From positions 12,561-76,560 of the forward strand of contig JAYZUZ010000003.1 in NCBI GenBank assembly GCA_036156195.1: a stretch of 64,000 nt of DNA, read 5' to 3'. A program made the translations under genes and the position numbers. Below, one piece after another: positions 1-8,123 of the stretch. Positions within the stretch are counted from its first letter, which is position 1. Each line of letters starts with the position of its first letter. Under the pieces are notes generated by a model. It searched no databases. It was not told the origin of the DNA and was given only the letters and a program-made list of their open reading frames with translations. Source of the stretch: Abyssibacter sp036156195. Its GTDB lineage: Bacteria; Pseudomonadota; Gammaproteobacteria; Nevskiales; OUC007.

Positions 1-1
1 G

Positions 2-667
2 ATTGACCCGCACGACCGGTCGAATCGCCTGATCATTGCCGAAAACCACGTGTCGGGTACGCGCAAGAAGCACGGCATCATCATCTCGCGCGAGGTCAAC
101 AACAGCTGGTTGTTCAGCAACATCAGCACCCGCAACGCCTTGTCCGGCATGGTGCTCGACCGCCAGTCCAGCGGGAATGTCGTCGCCGACAACGAGTTTA
201 TCGACAACGGCTCGGATGGCCTGACCTTGTACGAAAGCCCCGACAACATCATCTGGGGTAACAAGAGCGTCAGCAACGGCTCGCATGGCTACCGTGTGCG
301 CAACAGCACGGGTATCAAGCTCTACGACAATATCGCGATCAACAACGCCTACACCGGCATTAACGGTCACGCCAAGGTCTTGCCGCCGGGCTCACGGGAT
401 CTGGAACTCGACCCCTACGACGACGAGTTCTCCATGGTGATTGTCGGTGGGCGGCTGGTGCATAACGGCGGTGGCCCGGTTGCGATCGAGCAACCGCTGA
501 GTATCGAGATGGCCGGCGTCGAGATGCTCGCGCCCACCAGCGAAACCGGGTTTGCGCTCGACGGCGTGCTGGGCGAATACCTGCACGAAGTGTTCGACGT
601 GATGGTCCGCCAGAAGAAGGCCGTGGTCATTGAACTGGACAACGTCCGGCGCAAGGTCGAGGGCTAG
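2..667 (+). CDS. algG: AlgG-type mannuronan C5-epimerase, copy 1 (5' end outside window)
   Basis: Periplasmic enzyme converting D-mannuronate to L-guluronate in nascent alginate. Only the C-terminal part is present; the reading frame is open from base 2. The AlgG catalytic signature DPHD lies at bases 5-16, followed by right-handed beta-helix repeats (HGIIISREVNN, GYRVRNSTGIKLYDN, AYTGING). The next gene is a paralogue that aligns without gaps of note over this whole stretch, with well over half of residues identical by eye. Its stop codon lies 3 bases before the next start, so the two are co-transcribed. Family assignment is secure; which copy is the ancestral epimerase is not known. Confidence 0.9.
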   Translation: MDPHDRSNRLIIAENHVSGTRKKHGIIISREVNNSWLFSNISTRNALSGMVLDRQSSGNVVADNEFIDNGSDGLTLYESPDNIIWGNKSVSNGSHGYRVRNSTGIKLYDNIAINNAYTGINGHAKVLPPGSRDLELDPYDDEFSMVIVGGRLVHNGGGPVAIEQPLSIEMAGVEMLAPTSETGFALDGVLGEYLHEVFDVMVRQKKAVVIELDNVRRKVEG

Positions 668-670
668 GTC

Positions 671-2212
671 GTGCGCAGGTTCTTGACTCTGGGCGACGCG
701 GTGGCGGCGCTGCTGGTCGCCACCGTTGTGTGGGCGCTGGCGTCACCGGCGGGTGCCAAGGAGTCCCGTGATTACATCGTGCGTTCGGTGGAACCGTCCG
801 GCCTGGCCATGCAGCCGCCGGAGCTGCCGGACATCAGCGGCTATACCCGCGAAGCCGCCCTGAACAAGATCGTCCGGCGCGCGCCCGGCGAAGTACGGCT
901 GCAACGCATGGTCGAGCGCACGGAGTTCAACGAGTTTGTTGGCAGCGACGGGCGGCTGGCCACCTGGGCCCAGCGCCAGCGCCAGAACCCGGTCGCCATC
1001 GTACTCAGCGAGGGCTTGTTCCGGTTGTCGGATGTTCAGGCGGCGGTGGAGGAATACCAGCTCGAGACGACGGCCAAGGGCATCTACACCCTGCGTCTGC
1101 CCCTGCTGATCGATGCCTCGGCCACTCTGCTGATTGATGGCACCGTTCGCTCGCTGCGCTTGTCGCAACAGGCCGGGGCGTTTCTGGTCAATGACGGGCG
1201 CTTGTTTGTCGCAGACTCCGAGGTCGTGGCCTGGGACGAGGCCGCCGCTGCGCCCGCCCCCTACGTCGACAAGCAGCGTTTCCGGCCCTTTCTCATTGCC
1301 TGGGGCGGCTCGGAAACGTTCCTGCTGAACAGCCGTTTCGTTCACCTGGGTTACGGGGGCACCAAGTCCTACGGCATCAGTTTTTCTCAGTACAGCAAGA
1401 GTGTTGACCGGCACCGGTATCGTCCGCGGCCCACGGGCTGGATACTCGATTCCACCTTTGATGGCCTGCTCTACGGTTTCTACTGTTACGAAGCCGACGA
1501 CGTCGTCATCGTCAACAACGTCTACAAGAAAAGCGTCGTCTACGGCATTGATCCGCATGACCGTTCCAACCGGCTGATCATTGCCCAGAACACGGCCTTC
1601 GGCACCCGGCAACGGCACGGCATCATCGTGTCGCGTGAGGTCAATGACAGCTGGATATTCCGGAACGAGTCCTACGACAACACCGGCTCCGGCATCATGG
1701 TCGACCGGCAGAGCACCGGCAACGTGGTCGCCTACAACAAGGTGCATGGCAACGGCTCCGATGGCATCACCATTTACGAGTCGCCGGACAATCTGCTGTA
1801 CGCCAATCAGAGCATCGGCAACCAGGCGCATGGATACCGTGTGCGCAACAGCGTGGGCATCAAGCTCTACGAGAACCGGGCCGTGGCCAATGCCTACACC
1901 GGTATTAACGGCCATATCCGGGCGCTGAACGATCCGACCCGTGATCTCTCGCTAGATCCGTACGACACCCGAATTTCCATGGTCGTGGTCGGTGGGCGCC
2001 TCATCCACAACGGTGGCGGACCGATCTCCATCGATCAGCCAGTGAGCGTGGAGCTGTACGACGTCGATATGTTCGCGCCGGCCAACACCACCGGTGTGCA
2101 GATGTCCGGCGTGCTCGGGCGCCACCTGCCCGAGGTCCTCGATGTGATGATCCGCCAGCGCCAGGCTGTGGTCATCGAACCGGATAACGCCCGTCGCCAG
2201 GTGGATGGCTGA
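671..2212 (+). CDS. algG: AlgG-type mannuronan C5-epimerase, copy 2
   Basis: Second, full-length epimerase of 513 residues, close to the size of Pseudomonas AlgG. The GTG start follows a GAGGG ribosome site and opens a signal peptide (hydrophobic stretch, then SPAGAKE), so the product goes to the periplasm. The catalytic DPHD motif is at residues 294-297, within a beta-helix of repeats such as HGIIVSREVND and GYRVRNSVGIKLYEN. The upstream neighbour is a paralogue and the downstream gene is algI. Both copies keep the catalytic motif, so both are predicted active; they may produce different guluronate patterns (inference). Confidence 0.92.
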   Translation: MRRFLTLGDAVAALLVATVVWALASPAGAKESRDYIVRSVEPSGLAMQPPELPDISGYTREAALNKIVRRAPGEVRLQRMVERTEFNEFVGSDGRLATWAQRQRQNPVAIVLSEGLFRLSDVQAAVEEYQLETTAKGIYTLRLPLLIDASATLLIDGTVRSLRLSQQAGAFLVNDGRLFVADSEVVAWDEAAAAPAPYVDKQRFRPFLIAWGGSETFLLNSRFVHLGYGGTKSYGISFSQYSKSVDRHRYRPRPTGWILDSTFDGLLYGFYCYEADDVVIVNNVYKKSVVYGIDPHDRSNRLIIAQNTAFGTRQRHGIIVSREVNDSWIFRNESYDNTGSGIMVDRQSTGNVVAYNKVHGNGSDGITIYESPDNLLYANQSIGNQAHGYRVRNSVGIKLYENRAVANAYTGINGHIRALNDPTRDLSLDPYDTRISMVVVGGRLIHNGGGPISIDQPVSVELYDVDMFAPANTTGVQMSGVLGRHLPEVLDVMIRQRQAVVIEPDNARRQVDG

Positions 2213-2213
2213 G

Positions 2214-3641
2214 ATGGTGTTCTCGTCGAACATCTTTCTATTCGTGTTTCTTCCGGCGTTTCTGGGCGTCTACTGGCTGAGCCCGGCGCGCTGGCGCAAC
2301 GCCTGGATCGTGCTTGGCAGCTACGCCTTCTACGCCTGGTGGCGGGTGGATTTTCTGGCGCTGTTCGTACTCGTTACGGTGGTCAATTACAACGTTGGCC
2401 GCCGGATTCACGCCGCCCATGTCGCCGGAGCGCCACGCCGCGCGCGTCACTGGATGCTGGCTGGTGTCGTGGCCGATCTCGCGGTGCTGGGCTATTTCAA
2501 GTACGCCAATTTCGGGGTCGACAGCTTTAATCTGATGCTGACCTCGGCGGGTGTTGCGCCCTTTCACCTGGCGGACATTGTTCTGCCCATCGGTATCTCG
2601 TTCTACACCTTTCAAGCGGTGAGTTATGTCATCGACGTTTATCGTCGCGACACGCCACCCGCCGACAACCCGGTCGATTTCGCAGCATTCATCGCCCTGT
2701 TCCCGCAGCTAATCGCCGGGCCGGTGCTGCGCTACAAGGATCTAGCGCCGCAGCTGCTGCATCGTCCGCTCAGCGGTGATCTGTTTGGCGAGGGCGTTGC
2801 CCGCTTCATGCAGGGGTTTATCAAGAAGGTGTTGATCGCCGACTCCGTTGCGCCGCTGGCAGACGCTGGCTTCGCCCTGCAAGACCCCAGCATGGCCGAC
2901 GCCTGGCTGACCACGCTGGCTTATACCGTCCAGCTGTACTTCGATTTCTCCGGCTACACCGACATGGCGATCGGGCTGGGGCTGATGATGGGTTTTCGGT
3001 TCATCGAGAACTTTCGGCAGCCCTATGTGGCGCAGTCGATTACCGAGTTCTGGCGGCGCTGGCATATCAGCCTGTCGACCTGGTTGAAGGATTACCTCTA
3101 TATCTCCCTGGGCGGCAATCGCCGCGGTCGGCTACGGACCTACGTCAACCTGCTTCTCACCATGGTGCTGGGCGGGTTGTGGCACGGGGCCAACTGGACG
3201 TTTGTCGTGTGGGGCGCCTGGCATGGACTGATTCTGGCCGCCGAGCGCGCCCTGGGAGTGGAGGGGCGGCCCACCGGCTTCCGGCCACTGCGCTGGGGTC
3301 TGACTCTGTTGTTCGTGATGCTCGGCTGGGTGGCCTTCCGGGCGGAGTCGCTGGCCGAGGCTGGGCGGCTTTACGCGGCGATGTCAGGGTTCGGCCCGAC
3401 CGGCCTGTCGGCGGCCTATCTGGCGGCCATCAGCCAGTTCAACCTCGCATTGCTGATGCTGGGTGTGGCCGTTCTGGTCCTCGGGGGGCTGCGTGACCGA
3501 CTGGCGGCGGTCTCTACCCGGTATCTGCCGCCCCACAGCCTGGCGCGCTGGGCGGGCGCGCTGGCGCTACCCGTTTTTATCGCGGCGGTTTTCAAACTGT
3601 CGGCAGATGCCTACTCCCCGTTTCTTTACTTCCAGTTCTAG
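2214..3641 (+). CDS. algI: Alginate O-acetyltransferase AlgI (MBOAT family)
   Basis: Multi-pass inner-membrane protein of 475 residues that passes acetyl groups from the cytoplasm to the periplasmic AlgJ/AlgX enzymes. The start at 2214 gives MVFSSNIFLF, the usual AlgI N-terminus; an in-frame ATG nine bases upstream is less likely. The MBOAT signature with its active histidine is seen in GGLWHGANWTFVVWG, and QLIAGPVLRY and YFDFSGYTDMAIG are typical AlgI blocks. It overlaps nothing and starts 2 bases after the epimerase stop, so it belongs to the same operon. Confidence 0.95.
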   Translation: MVFSSNIFLFVFLPAFLGVYWLSPARWRNAWIVLGSYAFYAWWRVDFLALFVLVTVVNYNVGRRIHAAHVAGAPRRARHWMLAGVVADLAVLGYFKYANFGVDSFNLMLTSAGVAPFHLADIVLPIGISFYTFQAVSYVIDVYRRDTPPADNPVDFAAFIALFPQLIAGPVLRYKDLAPQLLHRPLSGDLFGEGVARFMQGFIKKVLIADSVAPLADAGFALQDPSMADAWLTTLAYTVQLYFDFSGYTDMAIGLGLMMGFRFIENFRQPYVAQSITEFWRRWHISLSTWLKDYLYISLGGNRRGRLRTYVNLLLTMVLGGLWHGANWTFVVWGAWHGLILAAERALGVEGRPTGFRPLRWGLTLLFVMLGWVAFRAESLAEAGRLYAAMSGFGPTGLSAAYLAAISQFNLALLMLGVAVLVLGGLRDRLAAVSTRYLPPHSLARWAGALALPVFIAAVFKLSADAYSPFLYFQF

Positions 3642-3652
3642 GAGTGGATGCC

Positions 3653-4777
3653 ATGCAGACTCCCAATGCCTGGATTGCCGTTGTCTTCGTCGTGCCGTTT
3701 ACGCTGGCGGTAGGTCTGTGGTCTGTCGTCCAGGCTGCCACATTCTCCGGGTCCGAGGAGCTGAGCTGGACCGATGGTGAGCTGGCCGGCGCTTTTGAGG
3801 ACCACTTCAACAAGGCCTTTCCGCTCAAGACCCTGGGCGAAAACCTGTGGGCCGGACTGCAATACCGCCTATTGGCTGAAGGCCGCGATGGCCTGGTCGT
3901 CGGCGAGCGAGGCTGGTTTTTCACCGAGCAGGAGTTTCGTCCTTACCCACGCGCCCAGGCCAATCTGCACCAGCACCTTCAGTGGATGCGCTCGGTGCAC
4001 CGTCATCTTGCGGATCGCGGGATCGATCTGGTCATCGCGCTGCTGCCGGCCAAGGCACGCATCTACTCCGAGCACCGCGGCGCGCATGCACCCAGTCCGA
4101 TGCACCAGACGCTCTACGCCCAGGCCCGGGGGCAGCTTCGTAGCGCCGGCCTGGTCGTGCCGGATCTGCTGGGCGCCATGCGCCAGTGCAAGGCGCATCG
4201 CCCGGTGTTTCTGAAGACGGATACCCATTGGACGCCTGCCGGGGCCGACTGCGTGGCCGAGTCGCTGGCAGCTGATCGCCGCACCCAGCTGAGCCTCGCG
4301 GATGCGGTGCCGGAGGCCTATCAGACCCGTCTGGTCGAAACGGTTCGGCATCGTGGTGACCTCATGCGTTACCTGCCGCTGGCGCCGCTCTTCACGTCGA
4401 TGCTGCCACCGCCTGAATCGGTGCCCCGGATTGAGACTGCGGCGCAGCGACAGGTTTCTGCCGACAGCTTGTTCGGCCAGCCCGATGCCGTCCCGGTCGC
4501 CCTGGTGGGCACCAGCTACAGCGCGGACCCGCTTTGGCACTTCACGGGGGCGCTACAGCAGGCGCTGGGGCGCGATGTGGTGAATTTTGCCGAGGCCGGT
4601 CAGGGGCCGTTCAAGCCCATGGCGCGGCTACTGGCCAGTGATGACCTGCAGGCGGCGCATCCCCGCCTGGTGATCTGGGAAATCCCGGAGCGCTACCTCA
4701 TCCAGCCGGATGCCGAGACCGAGCTGCCGCCGCTGCGAACCACCCATGCACGACGCTTTATGGAGATCCACGTATGA
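3653..4777 (+). CDS. algJ: Alginate O-acetyltransferase AlgJ
   Basis: Membrane-anchored periplasmic acetyltransferase of 374 residues with an SGNH-hydrolase-like fold. An N-terminal hydrophobic segment acts as signal anchor. The catalytic Asp-His pair is in KTDTHWTPAG and the nucleophilic serine region in GTSYSADP. The ATG at 3653 has an AGGAG site eight bases upstream; a GTG at 3644 lies inside that site and was rejected. It is placed between algI and algF, as in Pseudomonas. It differs from the AlgX gene downstream by lacking the C-terminal carbohydrate-binding part. Confidence 0.9.
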   Translation: MQTPNAWIAVVFVVPFTLAVGLWSVVQAATFSGSEELSWTDGELAGAFEDHFNKAFPLKTLGENLWAGLQYRLLAEGRDGLVVGERGWFFTEQEFRPYPRAQANLHQHLQWMRSVHRHLADRGIDLVIALLPAKARIYSEHRGAHAPSPMHQTLYAQARGQLRSAGLVVPDLLGAMRQCKAHRPVFLKTDTHWTPAGADCVAESLAADRRTQLSLADAVPEAYQTRLVETVRHRGDLMRYLPLAPLFTSMLPPPESVPRIETAAQRQVSADSLFGQPDAVPVALVGTSYSADPLWHFTGALQQALGRDVVNFAEAGQGPFKPMARLLASDDLQAAHPRLVIWEIPERYLIQPDAETELPPLRTTHARRFMEIHV

Positions 4778-5409
4778 CCGATGTCGACTCATTACGCACT
4801 CGCCAGCGGGGTTGGCTGGCGTTGATCCTGCTGTTCATCGGGCCCCTGGCCTGGGCCGATGATGCCGCCTTGTACGGGCCGGAGGCTCCACCGGGCTCGG
4901 CATTCGTCCGCATCTTCAATGCCACGCCGACCACCCTGGCGAATGCCTCGATTGGCGGCCAAGCCGTGGAATCGCTGGACCAGTTTGAAGCCAGTGACTA
5001 CGTCTTCCTGCCTGCGGGCGAGCACGTCATCTCGACGGGCACCGAGCAGCGTTCCGAGACGCTGGCCGCCGATCGCTACTACACGGTCACCGTGGACGCC
5101 GGTGGACTGCAGGTCCACAGCCTCAGCCCTCCGGATGACGGCCTCAAGGCGTTGGTGGTGTTCTACAACCTCACGGCGGATGAGGCTCTGCAACTCAAGA
5201 CCGAGGACGGCTCCACCCAGATTGCCGAGGCCGGTGCGGGTGCATTTGCCACGCGGGAGGTCAATCCGCTGCGCATCACCCTTGGCGTGTTCTCCGGCAA
5301 TCAGCCCGTGGCCACGACCGAGCCGGTGAATCTGGCGCGCGGCCGTGCGTTCAGCCTGTTCGTCACCCCCGGGCGAGGTCAGCCCAGGCTGACCTGGGTC
5401 GTCGACTAA
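4774..5409 (+). CDS. algF: Alginate O-acetylation accessory protein AlgF
   Basis: Periplasmic protein needed for alginate O-acetylation, 211 residues. The signal peptide ends near LAWADD; the mature start ALYGPEAPPGSAFVRIFNA matches the AlgF pattern, followed by a beta-rich body (EHVISTGTEQ, YYTVTVDAGG). The start codon overlaps the algJ stop (ATGA), so translation is coupled. The exact chemical role of AlgF is not known; it is thought to bridge AlgJ and AlgX. Confidence 0.88.
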   Translation: MTDVDSLRTRQRGWLALILLFIGPLAWADDAALYGPEAPPGSAFVRIFNATPTTLANASIGGQAVESLDQFEASDYVFLPAGEHVISTGTEQRSETLAADRYYTVTVDAGGLQVHSLSPPDDGLKALVVFYNLTADEALQLKTEDGSTQIAEAGAGAFATREVNPLRITLGVFSGNQPVATTEPVNLARGRAFSLFVTPGRGQPRLTWVVD

Positions 5410-5441
5410 TTCTCATTCGAATCAGTGCAAGGACTGCACCC

Positions 5442-6878
5442 ATGATGATTCTGACGCTCAGACATGTACTTCGACGGGGCGGCCAGTGGACGGCCGCGCT
5501 GATTAGCCTGTGCGTGGCCACAGTGGCTGGCGCGCAGACATCCCCACCCGCCTTTCCGCCGCTTCCGAAGTACGAACTGCAGGCCTGCTGCGAACTGTGC
5601 CCTGCGGCCGCCGATCCGGCGACGTACCAGGGCTACCTGGAAGGTTTTCGGATGATCGTCCAGGGCAAGAACGGCTGGTTGTTCCGGACTGAGGATGACC
5701 TGCTGGATCAGTTTGCTCTGCAGCCACAGACCTACGCGGCGATTGGCACGCTTCAGCGCCGACTTGCCGAGCATGGGGTGACGTTGGTCATGCTGCCCAT
5801 TCCGCCGCGCGGCCTGATGGCCTGGGAGCAATTGCCGGATCACATTGCCCAGGGTTTCGCCCGGGACATGGCCCGGGTGGGCTACCAGGTCTTGCTGGAG
5901 GACCTGCGCCAGCAAGGCGTGGTCGTGCCGCGGCTGGGGCAGTTGGTCTATGGGCCGAGTCCGTCACCGTTCTACTTCAAGCGTGACCACCACTGGACAC
6001 CCCATGGTGCGCGGAGAACCGCTCAGCAGGTGGCCGAGGCGCTGCAGGCCATGGACCGCTTTGCACAGATTCCCGCCAAGACGTTCACGACGCGGCAACA
6101 AGGTGTCGTACGCAAGGAAGGGACGTATGCCGGGGCTGTGCAGCGGATGTGCGGTTTCGGCTACCCGGAGCAGGTCATTCCCCGGTTCACGACCGCAACG
6201 CAGGGCAGCGCTGCCGACTTGCTGGGCGGTGCCCAGCGGCCGGAGGTGGTGCTGGCAGGTACGAGCAACAGTGATCCCGCCTACAACTTTGCCGGTTTCT
6301 TGTCCGAGGCGCTGGGTGTCGACGTGTTGAACGTGTCGGTCACCGGCGGCGGGATCGATGCCGCATTGCTGCAATACCTGATGAGCGAGGATTTCCGGAG
6401 CGATCCCCCGCGTTTTCTGATCTGGGAGATGCCGGTGTACAGCAACTTCGACGAGGAGGACTTGTTTCGGCAGATCCTGCCGGCCGTCGACAACGGCTGT
6501 GCGGACCGTGAGCCGGCGCTGGAGGTGACCCGTTCGCTGCAGCCCGACAGCCTGACCGAGACGCTGTTCAATGGCGGCGGCACCGTGCAACCCCTGCGTG
6601 GCAAACAGCACTTGTTGGATGTGCAACTCAATCGACCCGACATCGACAAGCTGCATTTTTCCATCTGGTACACCAACGGCAAGAACGACAACTTCACCAT
6701 CGAGCGTTCGCGGCATATCGATACACAGGGCCGCTTCATCATCAATCTTCGCGAGGGCGAGGATTTCTCAGAAGCCATCTTCCTGGGCGTGGACCTGGGT
6801 CCCGATCCAGACGCAGGTGAGCCCCCATTGCCGGATGGCGTCGAAGCCACGGTCAAGCTCTGCGAGCGCCGAGTCTGA
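5442..6878 (+). CDS. algX: Alginate biosynthesis protein / O-acetyltransferase AlgX
   Basis: Secreted periplasmic protein of 478 residues that O-acetylates alginate and takes part in the export complex. After a signal peptide (ending near VAGAQT) comes an SGNH-like domain with the catalytic pair in YFKRDHHWTPHGA and the serine block in AGTSNSDPAYNF. A C-terminal beta domain (about residues 350-478) matches the carbohydrate-binding module of AlgX and separates it from AlgJ. It sits after algF rather than between algG and algL as in Pseudomonas aeruginosa. Confidence 0.9.
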   Translation: MMILTLRHVLRRGGQWTAALISLCVATVAGAQTSPPAFPPLPKYELQACCELCPAAADPATYQGYLEGFRMIVQGKNGWLFRTEDDLLDQFALQPQTYAAIGTLQRRLAEHGVTLVMLPIPPRGLMAWEQLPDHIAQGFARDMARVGYQVLLEDLRQQGVVVPRLGQLVYGPSPSPFYFKRDHHWTPHGARRTAQQVAEALQAMDRFAQIPAKTFTTRQQGVVRKEGTYAGAVQRMCGFGYPEQVIPRFTTATQGSAADLLGGAQRPEVVLAGTSNSDPAYNFAGFLSEALGVDVLNVSVTGGGIDAALLQYLMSEDFRSDPPRFLIWEMPVYSNFDEEDLFRQILPAVDNGCADREPALEVTRSLQPDSLTETLFNGGGTVQPLRGKQHLLDVQLNRPDIDKLHFSIWYTNGKNDNFTIERSRHIDTQGRFIINLREGEDFSEAIFLGVDLGPDPDAGEPPLPDGVEATVKLCERRV

Positions 6879-6889
6879 GCGAGGACACC

Positions 6890-8095
6890 ATGTTTCAACC
6901 ACTGCAATTCATCTCTCCCCGAATCATCGTGGCCGGCCCGCTGGTCGGGCTGATACTAATGGCCGGATGTGCCACCCAATCCGGGCCCAAGAGCCCGCTG
7001 CCTGTCGCGAGTCCGACCGGGCCGGAGCCCGAGACCGTGGCAGGTGCAGATCGACTGAAGGCGCCCGCAGGTTTCTACGCCCCGGCCGTGCGTGATGAGA
7101 CCTTTAGCGATTGCCCAGACATGAGTACGCCGCACACCGGCCCGCTGGATTTTCCCAGCAAATACCAGGGTTCCGATGCGGCCCGCGACGACCTCAATCA
7201 GCAGGCCGAGGCCACTTATCGGCAGCAGGTCGAGGGAATTCGCGAGCTGGAACGCGGGATTAATCGGCTGGTGGAGGACTATCTGCACTCGGCAGACCCT
7301 GCCGCCGTGAACTGCGCCCTGGACTGGATGCTGGAGTGGGCTCGGATGGGCGGCCTGACCGGAGAGGTCACCACACACACCGGCAAGTCGGTGCGCAAAT
7401 GGGCGCTGGGCAGTGTGGGTGCCGCCTACCTGCGCCTGAAGCTGTCCGCTAGTGAGCCGCTCAAGCCTTATCCGGATCAGGCCGCCGAAATCGAGGACTG
7501 GCTGGCTGAGCTGGCCAATCTGGTCGTGGCCGACTGGAGCAACGTGCCGCAGCGCAAGTACAACAACCACGAGTACTGGGCCGCCTGGTCGGTGATGGCG
7601 GTGTCCGTGGTGAGCGATGACCGGTCGCTATTCGACTGGGCGGTTGCGCAGTACGACCGCGCTGCTCAGCAGGTCACGGACGAGGGATATCTCAACAACG
7701 AACTGCGGCGCAAGACCCGGGCGCTGTTCTACCACAACTACGCCTTGCCTCCGCTCGCCATGATGGCGGCTTTCGGCCAGGCCAATGGCCTGGATCTGCA
7801 GGCTCGTGGTGACCACGCCCTCAGCAGGCTGGCGCATCGCGTCATGGCCGGGCTGGATGACCCGGAGGCATTTTCCCGCCGGGCGGGTGCGGATCAGCAG
7901 CTCAAGGATTTCAAACCCTCGAAGTTCACGTGGCTGGAGCCCTACTGTGCCCTGTCACCTTGTTCCGGGGCATTCCAGGACCGGCTCGAAGCCTACCGCC
8001 CGCTGAACAACTACCGCGTCGGTGGTGATCTCACCGCCTTGTTTGGTCCGCGGCAGTCCAGCGAATCGACGCCCGCATCTGCGGCGTCAAGCTGA
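6890..8095 (+). CDS. algL: Alginate lyase AlgL (PL5), predicted lipoprotein
   Basis: Cleaves alginate by beta-elimination and clears polymer that stays in the periplasm; 401 residues. The PL5 active-site block NNHEYWAAWS is at about residues 225-234, and the Arg/Tyr block in LRRKTRALFYHNYALPP lies some 45 residues later. A GAGGA site precedes the ATG. The N-terminus ends in LILMAGCATQ, a lipobox with Cys27 and no Asp at the next position, so the enzyme is predicted to be tethered to the outer membrane. Pseudomonas AlgL is a soluble periplasmic protein, so this is a departure. Confidence 0.92.
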   Translation: MFQPLQFISPRIIVAGPLVGLILMAGCATQSGPKSPLPVASPTGPEPETVAGADRLKAPAGFYAPAVRDETFSDCPDMSTPHTGPLDFPSKYQGSDAARDDLNQQAEATYRQQVEGIRELERGINRLVEDYLHSADPAAVNCALDWMLEWARMGGLTGEVTTHTGKSVRKWALGSVGAAYLRLKLSASEPLKPYPDQAAEIEDWLAELANLVVADWSNVPQRKYNNHEYWAAWSVMAVSVVSDDRSLFDWAVAQYDRAAQQVTDEGYLNNELRRKTRALFYHNYALPPLAMMAAFGQANGLDLQARGDHALSRLAHRVMAGLDDPEAFSRRAGADQQLKDFKPSKFTWLEPYCALSPCSGAFQDRLEAYRPLNNYRVGGDLTALFGPRQSSESTPASAASS

Positions 8096-8123
8096 CCCAA
8101 CCCCACCTCAGGAGCGTCCCATC

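Noticed and set aside
743..1915. Long minus-strand open frame opposite the second algG
   Set aside because: It has no start signal or recognisable domain and mirrors the codon bias of a well-supported gene.
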